From an uncultured Opitutales bacterium (GTDB lineage: Bacteria > Verrucomicrobiota > Verrucomicrobiia > Opitutales > Intestinicryptomonadaceae): a stretch of DNA of 11,584 nucleotides. The position numbers were made by a program, and so were the translations under genes. Positions 1 to 7,727 of the stretch are shown here, in pieces; position 1 is the first letter of the stretch, and the number at the start of each line of letters is the position of its first letter. The stretch spans positions 1 to 11,584 of the forward strand of contig URYY01000064.1 in assembly GCA_900552245.1 (NCBI GenBank). Reading direction: 5' to 3'. The notes below the pieces were generated by a model, which saw only the letters and a list, made by a program, of their open reading frames with translations, was not told where the DNA came from and ran no database searches.

Positions 1-698
1 ATTGCCGCGTCCCAATTGTCGCCGCCGAGTTGAGTATCGCCGTTAGTGGCCTTTACTTCAAATACGCCGTCGCCGATTTCAAGGACTGAAATATCAAACG
101 TACCACCGCCCAAGTCGTAAACGGCTATAGTTTCGTCCGACTTCTTGTCGAGGCCATAGGCCAAAGAAGCCGCCGTAGGTTCGTTTATTATACGCAAGAC
201 TTCCAAACCCGCTATCGTGCCTGCGTCCTTTGTAGCTTGGCGCTGGGCATCGTTAAAGTAGGCGGGAACCGTGATAACCGCCTTGGTGACCTTTTCGCCC
301 AAGTAGGTCTCGGCATCTGCCTTCAACTGCTGAAGCACCATGGCCGAAATCTGCTCCGGAGTAAACCTTTGAACTTTACCGTTTACCTCGCACTCAATAA
401 CGACACCATCATTGTCTCCCTTTATAATTTTATAGGGGAAGTTTTTGATCTCGTTTTGAACTTCGCTAAATTTGCGACCAATGAAACGCTTTACTGAATA
501 AATTGTGTTCTTCGGATTGGTGACAGCCTGACGCTTTGCAGATTGACCTACCAATCTTTCACCTGTTTTTGAAAAAGCGACTACCGAAGGAGTCGTTCGC
601 GCACCTTCTCTGTTAGGGATTACGACACTTTCGCCGCCTTCCATAACAGCCATGCAAGAATTTGTTGTACCTAAGTCAATACCTAATATTTTACTCAT
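1..698 (-). CDS. dnaK: Molecular chaperone DnaK (Hsp70), N-terminal part, cut by window edge
   Basis: Reading leftwards from ATG at 698, the frame stays open to the window edge and gives about 232 residues of the Hsp70 nucleotide-binding domain. Visible signatures are the phosphate-1 loop GIDLGTTNS (residues 6-14), NREGARTTPS, VPAYFNDAQRQAT, IINEPTAASLAYGLD, and the phosphate-2 loop DLGGGTFD followed by GGDNWD. The rest of the ATPase domain and the substrate-binding domain lie outside the window. DnaK is a cytosolic ATP-driven folding chaperone that works with DnaJ and GrpE. The start is supported by the conserved MSKILGIDLGTT beginning and by an AGGAAGG ribosome-binding site at 702-708. The upstream neighbour is a decayed gene that ends in its own terminator, so dnaK is probably first in its transcript. 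I see no CIRCE operator upstream. Confidence 0.97.
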   Translation of the reverse strand, partial: MSKILGIDLGTTNSCMAVMEGGESVVIPNREGARTTPSVVAFSKTGERLVGQSAKRQAVTNPKNTIYSVKRFIGRKFSEVQNEIKNFPYKIIKGDNDGVVIECEVNGKVQRFTPEQISAMVLQQLKADAETYLGEKVTKAVITVPAYFNDAQRQATKDAGTIAGLEVLRIINEPTAASLAYGLDKKSDETIAVYDLGGGTFDISVLEIGDGVFEVKATNGDTQLGGDNWDAA

Positions 699-1099
699 AT
701 GCCTTCCTATCAGCACGCCTTGTGCCAGTATTTTTTAGACGCGCAATTTGCTTTTGGTTTTTGTTCGTTATATTCCTGTTTTTTAGTAAGTTAAGTATCT
801 TTTTTGCCCTGCTTAAGCGGGCTTTGGCTCAAGCTTTGCCTTGCGCAAGCCGCGCCTTAGTGTGACATTTTGACCCACTGGGCCAAATTCTGTCCCAACT
901 TTAGGCATATTGCATATATCGTAATATATAACTTGCACTATAGCACAATGTTGCTTTGGTCATCTTGCATTTACTAAAATCTTCTTTTTATTTTCTCATT
1001 TGCGTTAAATCCGACACCTTCGACTTCTGCGACTTGCCAGAATTTTGAAGTTTCAAGCTTGCAGGTACCTTGCCTTGGGCTTCATTTTGCACCTTCAAA
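699..1099 (-). promoter_or_regulatory. dnaK upstream region, no gene
   Basis: About 400 bases without a supportable gene, presumably holding the dnaK promoter and leader. Seen directly are a G+C-rich hairpin-forming stretch near 806-860 (including the palindrome CTTGCGCAAG), an A+T-rich block near 907-935, and the 10-mer AGTTAAGTAT at 789-798. That 10-mer also forms one half of the dyad found upstream of rtcB. No clear CIRCE element or heat-shock sigma promoter could be recognised, so the exact promoter is not assigned. Confidence 0.4.
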
Positions 1100-1138
1100 T
1101 AAAAATAGAAAAGGGCAGCTCAAAGAGAGATGCCCTTG
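1100..1138 (-). terminator. Rho-independent terminator of the PEP-CTERM gene
   Basis: On the minus strand AAGGGCA (1137-1131) pairs with TGCCCTT (1117-1111) across a 13-nt loop, and the helix is followed by TTCTATTTTTATTT. It lies 25 nt after the stop codon at 1163. It should end transcription of the surface-protein gene before the dnaK upstream region. Confidence 0.75.
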
Positions 1139-1162
1139 AAGTTGATTGTAACTGGAAATTGG

Positions 1163-3119
1163 CTATTTCTTTCGCCTGTAAAAGGCTAAGACGAGCGATA
1201 GTGCTCCGGCTAAAGCTGCGCAAGCGGACGGTTCCGGCACAAAGCTATATGCAGAAAGCCCAAATTCTCCACCCGTCACATAAAATTGGAAAGAGTCTTC
1301 AAGCCCTTCTCCATCGTAAACAAAAAGACCATTTTCATCGGCTGCAACCTCAACTATTTTACCTGAACTTGTCTTTACATAGACTTTTGTAATTATACCC
1401 TCCAGCGAGGCTTGGTTGGCGGATATGAGGGCGTAAGTATCGTCAGCAAGGCTTGTATTCATAGCGCTAAAATCCACCATAAAGCCCAGATACTCGGCTT
1501 CAGCATTTATGCCGTTTGAAGATGTGAGGCTAATTAGCGGACTGTCTGCCTGTAGAGAGGAATCTATATCAAACTTTATCCACGAGCCGCTCATAGAGCC
1601 AGTTTCGGTATCTATTTGAGCCTTAGCATTAATTTCCGCCGATGTTGCCGTAATCATAGAAGCTCTTATGTTGCTATTTGAATCTACATTAACTAGCACT
1701 AGCGACTTGTCGTCAGAGCTTTCGCGCATTATAAACTTCAATTCCTGCACTGCCATAGTGCTGCCATTCTTTGCTTCGACAAGAGCCTTTGAATTTGCGG
1801 TGGTAGTGCGCACAACGAACAATTGTTCGCCACTGAAGCTACCGCTGTTTAGCTCAAGTTTCACGAGCCCTCCCTCAAGCGTAGTTGATAGGTAATTGCC
1901 GCGTACGGAAGATTCCATAGAGCTGCCGTTAGTTATACTCAGAGTATTGCTCAAAACATTTTCATCGTTCGTCAGAAATAGTCTTCCCTGAGCGCCGGTA
2001 AATACAAACTTTGAATTTTCATCGAGCGTCATGTTAAGCGGTATCCAATTCTCGCCGGCCATTGTGGCGGTAATTGAACTATTTTTAAATGTCAGATTTT
2101 GAAAAAATCCGTTTCTCCAGCCCGATGCATTGGATTGTATATTTACTGTAGCGTTTGCGATTTCTGAATTTCTGATATTTATGCCACCTGTATCTGAACT
2201 TAGCGTTATTAAACTGCTTCCAATATTGTCGCATTTCCGGTGAAGCTTAGGTTTGTGAGGTTTATAGTCCCGTCGCTTGTTGATATGTTTATCTTGCTAG
2301 TTCCGCTTGCCGTTAAAGTATCGACATTTGCAGACTGCAGGGAATCTAGGGCAGAGACCTCTAATTGTGAGTCCGTCAAACTTAAATTGTTAACGTTTGC
2401 AGAGCCTCCTAGGGCGGATACTTTAGCTACAGCGTTGCCTGAGAGTTCTGTATCTTCCAAAGTCGCGCTGCCTCCGCTTGAGCCTTCTGAGATACTCGTA
2501 GTAACATTTATTGTACCCTCGTTTTGAGCGCTTAGTCCCTTTACGCTTATTGCGCCGCCATTACTATTAAAACTCGCACTTCCTCCATTTACATCGAAAG
2601 ACGATATTGTGGAAGAGGATATTCCGAAGGTACCGGAGGCATCTAAAACTGTGAAAGTGCCGCCGTTATTTACACTGACTTTTGCGGATTGCAAATCCGT
2701 AAAAAGAGCTCCGGCTTCGCTTTGAGTTGTGCCGGTAAGTGTTAAAGATCCATCTATTATAAACTCCGTGGTGTATAGCGTTTCAAAGCGGGGAACTAAG
2801 CCTGTGACTTCAACTTTTGTATTGCTATCAATCAAAAGTCCCGTGACCGGGCCAGACTGTGTTCCATAGTAAATTAATACTTTGTTTTCATCGCTCGGCA
2901 AAATACCTATTCCTGGAATTTGGCCGTCCTCTACCCATGGACCGGAAGAACCGCCTGCAGAGGCCCAAAGGGCTTCATTTCAGTTTATTGTTCCGGATTG
3001 ACCGCTATTGTATCTTGGTATAAGCCACGTCTCCTCCTGTGCGCTTGCAAGTTGTGCAGCTTGGAGTGAAGCCATGAGCACACAAAAGCCGCTATTAGCT
3101 TTTTATTTATTTTTTGCAT
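1163..3119 (-). pseudogene. PEP-CTERM beta-rich surface/exported protein, broken by two frameshifts and a stop
   Basis: When rejoined, the frames give one protein of about 650 residues. It starts at ATG 3119 with an AAGGA site at 3126-3130. The N-terminus MQKINKKLIAAFVC then needs a frame change near 3076 to continue as MASLQAAQLASAQEETW, which completes a signal peptide with an ASA cleavage site. A TGA at 2980-2982 sits where the frame is otherwise intact (SGTIN, stop, NEALWASAGG), probably a former Trp codon. A further frame change near 2220 joins SFTGNATI to GSSLITLSSDTGG. The middle is rich in Ser, Thr, Asn, Gly and Val, as in beta-solenoid or autotransporter-like surface proteins. The C-terminus carries VPEPSACAALAG, a hydrophobic helix and FYRRKK, the PEP-CTERM sorting signal read by an exosortase. 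Family knowledge predicts export and surface attachment. As read here the protein cannot be made; sequencing indels are an alternative cause. Confidence 0.85.
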
Positions 3120-3205
3120 TTTTTATCCTTGGTGAATGTTAGAGATTTAATCAAACGTTTGCGTAATTAGGTTTTTACTTAGAAGCTTTCAATATTTTTT
3201 AAATG

Positions 3206-3245
3206 TTACAGTAAATTATAAAATAATGTATTACAGTAATGCCAA
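3206..3245 (-). promoter_or_regulatory. Promoter of the PEP-CTERM gene with paired TTACTGTAA boxes
   Basis: On the minus strand TTGGCA (3245-3240) and a perfect TATAAT (3220-3215) are separated by 19 nt, longer than the usual 17. The nonamer TTACTGTAA, itself a dyad, occurs at 3239-3231 inside the spacer and at 3214-3206 just after the -10, 25 bp apart. The boxes bracket the -10 and could be a repressor site. The start codon lies about 90 nt downstream. The regulator is unknown. Confidence 0.45.
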
Positions 3246-3402
3246 TACTTTTTATAAGTTTGAAGGCTATGGAGCTGCTATTTTTAGACAGGGTGTTGGG
3301 GGATTTTGTCCGCTTAGTTTGTTATTGGGGGGTAGTGTGCGATTTTCGAGGCTTTTCAAATTTCGAGAACTCCTAAAAAAAACAGTTAGAGAGATTTTTT
3401 TC

Positions 3403-3431
3403 TTGATTAAATAAAATATTTTCATTTCATA
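3403..3431 (+). promoter_or_regulatory. Possible promoter of tRNA-Cys
   Basis: TTGATT (3403-3408), a 17-nt spacer and TTCATA (3426-3431) end 14 nt before the mature tRNA 5' end. Spacing and position are right, but the -10 hexamer is a poor match, so this is tentative. Confidence 0.3.
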
Positions 3432-3445
3432 GGTGCTTTTAATTC

Positions 3446-3520
3446 GGCGTGGTAGCCAAGTGGTAAGGCAAGGCTCTGCAAAAGCTTTATGCGTCGGTTC
3501 GATTCCGACCCACGCCTCCA
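3446..3520 (+). tRNA. tRNA-Cys (anticodon GCA)
   Basis: A full cloverleaf can be drawn. The acceptor stem GGCGTGG pairs with CCACGCC (3446-3452 with 3510-3516). The D stem is GCC with GGC. The anticodon stem AGGCT/AGCTT encloses the loop CTGCAAA with anticodon GCA. The T arm is GTCGG, TTCGATT, CCGAC. The 3' end TCCA is encoded, so CCA need not be added. It decodes UGC and UGU. It stands alone and is followed directly by a terminator. Confidence 0.97.
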
Positions 3521-3525
3521 ATTTT

Positions 3526-3555
3526 AAGCCCCTAAGACTTCAGGGGCTTTTTTGT
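3526..3555 (+). terminator. Rho-independent terminator of tRNA-Cys
   Basis: A perfect 8-bp stem, AAGCCCCT (3526-3533) with AGGGGCTT (3542-3549), has an 8-nt loop and runs into a T-rich tail. It begins 5 nt after the encoded CCA. Confidence 0.9.
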
Positions 3556-3747
3556 TGTAGGGAAAAGCCTTTGTTGGCGATATACTGCCTTTTTTGTATT
3601 TGACTCAGATGTCCTCTTTGGGGCTTTTAGTACAAGTAAGAAAAATGCCTTGCGCTTGTTGGGAAAATTAAAAAATGCCCATTCCCTAAGCTTTGGTATT
3701 TGGACAAGCGTACAGAATCGCCTTACTTATCTTTATCCGGCAGCTGC

Positions 3748-4326
3748 TTATATTTGCTTTCTGCTTACAGGTTCCCAGAGTAGACCAAAAAATATCGAGG
3801 GGATTAGGAGCGCGAAAACCGCGCACAAGTAACTGATTGGAAGCTCATGCGACTCCGTGCGCGATGCTTGCAAAACTCCGAAGTTGCAGACTAAAATTAC
3901 ACTCGAAACTGAAGTCGATATAATCGTCGCGGCGTCCAAGACAGAAAAACGCCTTACAACACTCGCTCTAAGCTTTTTAAATTTGGAGAATTTAGAGTCA
4001 AAAAATCTTGAAAGCCCCGAATTGTAAAGCGAGGGAAAACGACCGCACAAGCCTATGAGAATATAGAGAAAGGCCGATATGCCGGCCGAGAATATAAGCA
4101 TAAAGCTTTTGAAGGACTTAACGTCCATATAGCCGTTTGGCTTTCCGTCCAAACCCCAATGGGTCGCGATTTTTCCGCTCTCGGGAAGGGCGCTTAGAAT
4201 CAGGTAGTTTGTAAAAAATACCGCAAGTAATGCCACAAGGAAAAATAAGATGCTTTTCCGTCTAAGCGAGCTTGGGTTGGCAATTCCGCCAAAATAATTG
4301 CTCTCTTCTGATTGTTTAGTTCTCAT
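3748..4326 (-). CDS. DUF1648-domain integral membrane protein
   Basis: A 192-residue protein with four hydrophobic segments, at about residues 25-47, 73-95, 131-153 and 162-184. Between the first two lies LPESGKIATHWGLDGKPNGY (residues 47-66), which fits the DUF1648 pattern of a short extracytoplasmic loop with HW, a G-x-P and GY. DUF1648 occurs in SdpI-like immunity and signalling proteins and in many uncharacterised membrane proteins; the precise role here is unknown. The ATG at 4326 is preceded by TAGGAG (4334-4339) at a 7-nt spacing, which fixes the start. It lies downstream of a dead L,D-transpeptidase gene. No clear terminator is seen after the stop. Membrane location is well supported, function is not. 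Confidence 0.8.
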   Translation of the reverse strand: MRTKQSEESNYFGGIANPSSLRRKSILFFLVALLAVFFTNYLILSALPESGKIATHWGLDGKPNGYMDVKSFKSFMLIFSAGISAFLYILIGLCGRFPSLYNSGLSRFFDSKFSKFKKLRASVVRRFSVLDAATIISTSVSSVILVCNFGVLQASRTESHELPISYLCAVFALLIPSIFFGLLWEPVSRKQI

Positions 4327-4414
4327 TCTTTTGCTCCTAAGTGTTCGGTGCGAGACTCTACAAAAGTTAAAAAATCTGGGTCAATACCAAAGCATGCAGA
4401 TAAACATGCGTAAT

Positions 4415-5136
4415 CTAAGAGCGATACGAAGCGCACGTCCAAAACCTAACTGTATATTGCACTTTACCGTTTCCCGGAAGATTGTAAGGCGTTATGATTA
4501 TTTTTACATTTCCAACTCCAATTTTTGCGGCTAAAATAAATATTTCTTCAATAGCTTCCTCGCAACCGGAATGTACCCGACTGCATTTTCTCGACCATGA
4601 ATCATAATGTCGCCACCAAGATTTTTTTAATCTCGTCCGTCTCGCCCCGCTATTTCTATATCAAACTTGTTTGGATAGTTAACGCGTAAAGCTAAGTGAA
4701 ATCTAATATCTGGATTCAAACTTTACACTTCGTAAATTCCCTCATGCGTCTGCTTTCCACCGATTTTAACTTAGACCAAGCTTAGCGCTGACTTTTTTAA
4801 TAGGATAAGTTTTAATTAAGGAACAGCTTTTATCAGACTTCTTCTTTCCGTAAATCATTAGAGACTTTCCGCTATTATCGACAATTAGCAAAAGTTCTTT
4901 CGTATAGCCATTTTTTAGCGCATAAGACCATCTGTAATTTACAAATTCCGTAAGACTCGCGCTTCATATTTTGCTACAGCCTCCTCAACAGTTTACATCC
5001 AAAAGACAATGGGATGAACAAAGTCTATTTTAGTTTTTACGTTATTGCTTTCTAACGCAAAATAAATATTTACAGAAAAAGTTAAAACTATAAAAAACCA
5101 AAATAGTTTTGAAAATTTAAAATTTAGTTTTCTCAT
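4415..5136 (-). pseudogene. L,D-transpeptidase (YkuD/YafK-like) pseudogene
   Basis: No single frame is long, but three frames taken in order rebuild a catalytic L,D-transpeptidase. MRKLNFKFSKLFWFFIVLTF (signal-like, from ATG 5136) leads to a stop TAA at 4993-4995, then TVEEAVAKYEARV. A second frame gives WSYALKNGYTKELLLIVDNS and SLMIYGKKKS, followed by GGKQTHEGIYEV, then NPDIRFHLALRVNYPNKFDI and GGDIMIHG, and finally GCEEAIEEIFILAAKIGV with VKIIITPYN. Active enzymes of this family cross-link peptidoglycan in the periplasm using His in IHG and Cys in SVGC. Here the Cys position reads TAC (Tyr) at 4573-4575, and a one-base loss follows directly. With at least three in-frame stops and several frame changes this is an old pseudogene. 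Family assignment is strong; the number of lesions is a minimum. Confidence 0.85.
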
Positions 5137-5190
5137 ATTATAAATTCTTTTTTATGAAGGTTATTAGGTTTATTTAAATGAACAAGAAGA

Positions 5191-5567
5191 ATTATCACCG
5201 ATAGATGGTAGTCAGTCCGATATCAATACTGATTCAAAAGAATCCTACGGACGACGGTTCTCGTATCAAGATGATAATCCCCTTGAGGGGTGGAATCGGG
5301 AGAGTTACCAGTACTGCCTAAGCCAACTGCTAACGTCCTAAACGGCAACTCATCCCGATTCCTTTTTTAGAAACGTTCGGTGTTCTAAAGAACTCACTTG
5401 TCAAAACAAGCACCACGAACGTTCTAAATAGAAGATATTTCCGATGGGGAACTCCCTCAATTTGAGTGCTCTCCCATACGTCCGAAACTGTATCAGCATA
5501 TATCTCCTAAAAATTAAAAATTGCGAAAGCATTTCACAATGTAAAGAGAAGATCTTTCACTACGCAA
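5191..5567 (+). ncRNA. Candidate large structured RNA (chain of about six hairpin domains)
   Basis: No protein gene is visible, yet complementary arms are dense. A: ATTATCA (5191-5197) with TGATAAT (5272-5278), enclosing GTC-A-GTCCG with CGGACGAC and, at the tip, GATTC-AAAA-GAATC. B: CCCC-TTGA-GGGG (5279-5290). C: 10 bp (5292-5301 with 5353-5362) plus 5 bp (5302-5306 with 5347-5351), one bulged A, then T6. D: TAGAA/TTCTA, CGTTCG/CGAACG and GTG/CAC (5368-5426) closing two small hairpins. E: AGATAT/ATATCT (5433-5438 with 5500-5505) around ATGGG/CCCAT. F: TTGCGAAAG with CTTT and CGCAA (5521-5567). A-rich loops and the T6 run favour the plus strand, but both strands fold. The RNA is inferred from base pairing alone; I do not recognise a known family. 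Confidence 0.35.
5292..5368 (+). terminator. Long hairpin followed by T6, terminator-like
   Basis: GGAATCGGGA pairs perfectly with TCCCGATTCC, extended by GAGTT/AACTC across one bulged A, and the helix is followed at once by six T residues (5363-5368). The internal part is 40 nt, long for a simple terminator, with a further GCC/GGC pairing. It could end a plus-strand transcript covering domains A to C, or be an internal domain of the larger element. Confidence 0.4.
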
Positions 5568-5697
5568 GGATAGAGCTTCAATTGCATTACCTCGAGTAGG
5601 TTGAATATAAACAATCTTATATATCCCTTATTTTAGAAGTTGGACTTCAATTGTTTAGCCCCTAAAATTGGAAAGACCGCGTTAAAAGTCTTAATAT

Positions 5698-6474
5698 TTA
5701 GCTAAAATATGACTTTATTGCTTTTGTTTTAGTTTGTCGCAAAATCCAACCTTTTATATCTTCGTTTTTGCGTATTTTTTCAATTCCGTCATGCGATATG
5801 CAACAATTCAATAAATCTGGATTTTCAACGATAGCTACTGCCCATTCGCGAGCAGCAAATTTAGAAATTTCGCTTTTGAATTCTTCAACTCGCGAAGGAT
5901 TTTTTATAATCAAGTATAGAATTCCATAAAGGTAATTCTTTGCTAAATCTTCAAAAATTGGGCGATACGATTCATTGTTATAGTTGACATAATCGCATAG
6001 GTCTTTCCAATCGTAATATGAAAACTTTTCAATAATTTTTGTTTCCTTAACCTTTTTGATAAATTTTGGTTGGTCATACAAAAGTCTAATCCAATCTCGA
6101 ATTGTAAACTTTTCCCAGCCATTTACCATGTCGCACTTGTTTTCAAACTGTGGTTGATTGGCTAATAGCATAGCCCAATCCTCGCCTTCGGAAAAGAACT
6201 CGCCTTCGTTGAGTTTTTCCCAATGATTTAGTTCATCTAACTTTTCGGAAAATTGCGGCTGTTCGCACAATAACCTCGCCCAAGCAGTTCCCCACATTTT
6301 ATCCCAAGAATAATACTTCTCAAAATATGGCAATAGTTGAGGTTGTTCGGATAGAATCCACGACCAAGAATCAGCGTCAAAGCAGATAATATTTTCGTAA
6401 GGTACTTCTTCAATTCTTTCGGGATAATCTATTAGAATGTCGTCCCAATATATAATTTTATCATTATTATTCAT
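5698..6474 (-). CDS. W..LL..QP tandem-repeat protein, function unknown
   Basis: A 258-residue acidic soluble protein without signal peptide or membrane segment. It is built on a degenerate repeat of roughly 30 residues with core W-x2-LL-x2-QP-x-F: WSWILSEQPQLLPYF at 37, WARLLCEQPQF at 65, WAMLLANQPQF at 100, WIRLLYDQPKF at 128, with weaker units at 156 (WKDL) and 211 (WAVAIVENPDLL). Spacer segments often end in W plus E or D and K (HWEKL, GWEKF). Repeats of this type occur in uncharacterised proteins of gut bacteria and probably form a helical scaffold; I know of no assigned function. It is last in the cluster, 17 nt after the ankyrin gene, and has no strong ribosome-binding site of its own, so translational coupling is likely. 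A decayed sister copy lies at 7728-8314. Confidence 0.8.
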   Translation of the reverse strand: MNNNDKIIYWDDILIDYPERIEEVPYENIICFDADSWSWILSEQPQLLPYFEKYYSWDKMWGTAWARLLCEQPQFSEKLDELNHWEKLNEGEFFSEGEDWAMLLANQPQFENKCDMVNGWEKFTIRDWIRLLYDQPKFIKKVKETKIIEKFSYYDWKDLCDYVNYNNESYRPIFEDLAKNYLYGILYLIIKNPSRVEEFKSEISKFAAREWAVAIVENPDLLNCCISHDGIEKIRKNEDIKGWILRQTKTKAIKSYFS

Positions 6475-6491
6475 GCGCGTTTCTAATCGTC

Positions 6492-7703
6492 TTATTTAAA
6501 ATAATCGTCTGGATTAAAACCATCTATGTATTCTTTCGCCCCATATTCTTTTAACAGTTTTTCCATCGCCAATAAACGTTCATTGGCTTTACCATCTTCC
6601 ATTTCTTCAAATGATATACGCTCTAAAACCATTCTTAACACATCGGAATTCACATACCATTTCCATGGCTCATCGATAAGACTTGTGTTATGGTTTGGGT
6701 TGGCTCCATTTTTTAACAAGAATTCCATAATCTCCGGAACTTCTGGAAAATATGTTTCAGTCAAAGCGTTTTGCACGTCCGCGCCAAAGTAATCAATGTC
6801 CGCACCATTTTCTAAAAGTAATGCCAAGATATCATTGCGCAAGTCTATTTCATTTTTTATTTCTTCTTGGGTTTTATCCCTGTATTTGCCATTAGATAAA
6901 TTTTCATAATAAAAGAAATCCTGAACACAGACATTCATAGGAGTATTTCCGTATTTATCGAATCCGTTGGGATCCGCTCCTTCCTCTAACGCTTTTTTTA
7001 CACTTATAATATCAAGTGCTTTACAGGCTTTATGTAACGCGATTGTCGCGGTATCATTTGGGTTATAGTAGTTCATCTTCCTGTAATGAACCAAAGATAA
7101 AATTCGGGGCGATATTTCCACGAATAAATCTTTAATTTCATTCCACGAATAAGTTTTCTTTTTCGATGAAAATTTATAATCAGATAAGTCTGGAGAATGC
7201 CCATGCCAGTCGCATATATCAGTTCTATCAACAATGTATGATATTCTTATCTCTTCTTTCCCGTAAAAATATTTATTTAAAAGAGTTTCATTTCTGCGTA
7301 TGACATTTTCCGAAACAAAAATTTTTTTAGAGTCCGCGACTTCTTTGAGAACTTTCCAAAAACGCGCTACTGCCGATTTAAAGTCGGTATTTCGATTTCC
7401 CTCAAAGTTTATAAAATTGAAGCCACGTTCGTCATCTTTACCTCTTTCCCATTTAGGCGATCCGAAAGGATAATAACTTCTTATTTCTTCCGATAGTTTG
7501 AATAACGCTTCTTGCCAAACTTGGGTCGCGTAATAAAAGCGCAATGTCATATGTTGAAAACGGCTAATCCCAAAGCCGCACCATACCGTGACTTGAGAAG
7601 TGGCATTTAAAACAATAGGCGAATATCCGCAATCGTAAGTAGCGCGAATATTATTAGCGAGTTTAAATTCCTCTCGTGTAAAAAGTTCGTCAAAACATTT
7701 CAT
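6492..7703 (-). CDS. Ankyrin-repeat protein with unidentified N-terminal domain
   Basis: A 403-residue protein in two parts. Residues 1-210 are an aromatic-rich region I do not recognise, with no signal peptide. Residues about 218-395 carry ankyrin units: IALHKACKALDIISVKKALE with EGADPN, YGNTPMNVCV, DILALLLENGADID, and VPEIMEFLLKNGANPN, plus a weaker last unit near 376-390. A 30-residue insertion splits the second unit. Ankyrin repeats bind other proteins; in bacteria such genes often occur beside toxin-immunity or repeat-protein clusters, but no toxin is visible here. ATG 7703 follows an A-rich AAAAAAGG site (7713-7720) at a 9-nt spacing. It lies 24 nt after the decayed repeat gene and 17 nt before the intact one, so it is read as part of one operon. 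Partner and role are unknown. Confidence 0.82.
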   Translation of the reverse strand: MKCFDELFTREEFKLANNIRATYDCGYSPIVLNATSQVTVWCGFGISRFQHMTLRFYYATQVWQEALFKLSEEIRSYYPFGSPKWERGKDDERGFNFINFEGNRNTDFKSAVARFWKVLKEVADSKKIFVSENVIRRNETLLNKYFYGKEEIRISYIVDRTDICDWHGHSPDLSDYKFSSKKKTYSWNEIKDLFVEISPRILSLVHYRKMNYYNPNDTATIALHKACKALDIISVKKALEEGADPNGFDKYGNTPMNVCVQDFFYYENLSNGKYRDKTQEEIKNEIDLRNDILALLLENGADIDYFGADVQNALTETYFPEVPEIMEFLLKNGANPNHNTSLIDEPWKWYVNSDVLRMVLERISFEEMEDGKANERLLAMEKLLKEYGAKEYIDGFNPDDYFK

Positions 7704-7727
7704 ATATATTAACCTTTTTTTATTTAA

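Noticed and set aside
871..892. Sigma-54-like promoter upstream of dnaK on the minus strand (TTGGGAC, then TTTGG)
   Set aside because: The -12 GC is not met and the spacing match is only partial; an imperfect inverted repeat covers the same bases, so the call is not supported.
1045..1392. Plus-strand open frame of 115 codons
   Set aside because: It overlaps the terminator and C-terminal coding part of the PEP-CTERM gene on the other strand and is a shadow frame.
2980..2982. In-frame TGA at a probable Trp position, suggesting TGA recoded as Trp
   Set aside because: Clear genes in the window (dnaK, rtcB, repeat proteins) use TGG for Trp throughout, and the same gene has two frameshifts, so simple decay or error explains it.
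3267..3521. Minus-strand open frame of 84 codons (MEAWVGIEPTHKAFAEPC...)
   Set aside because: It is the antisense reading of the tRNA-Cys gene, a known false protein seen opposite such tRNAs.
5292..5362. Integron attC site
   Set aside because: Although it is an imperfect inverted repeat of suitable length, the required RYYYAAC and GTTRRRY boxes are not at its ends and no integrase is present.
5401..5499. Minus-strand 32-codon ORF (MLIQFRTYGRALKLREF...) with AGGAG four bases before ATG
   Set aside because: Ribosome-binding spacing is short, the peptide resembles nothing I know, and the DNA is better explained by the hairpins of the structured region.
5191..5567. Retron msr-msd or group II intron
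   Set aside because: No reverse transcriptase is nearby and no domain V or branching-G arrangement could be recognised.
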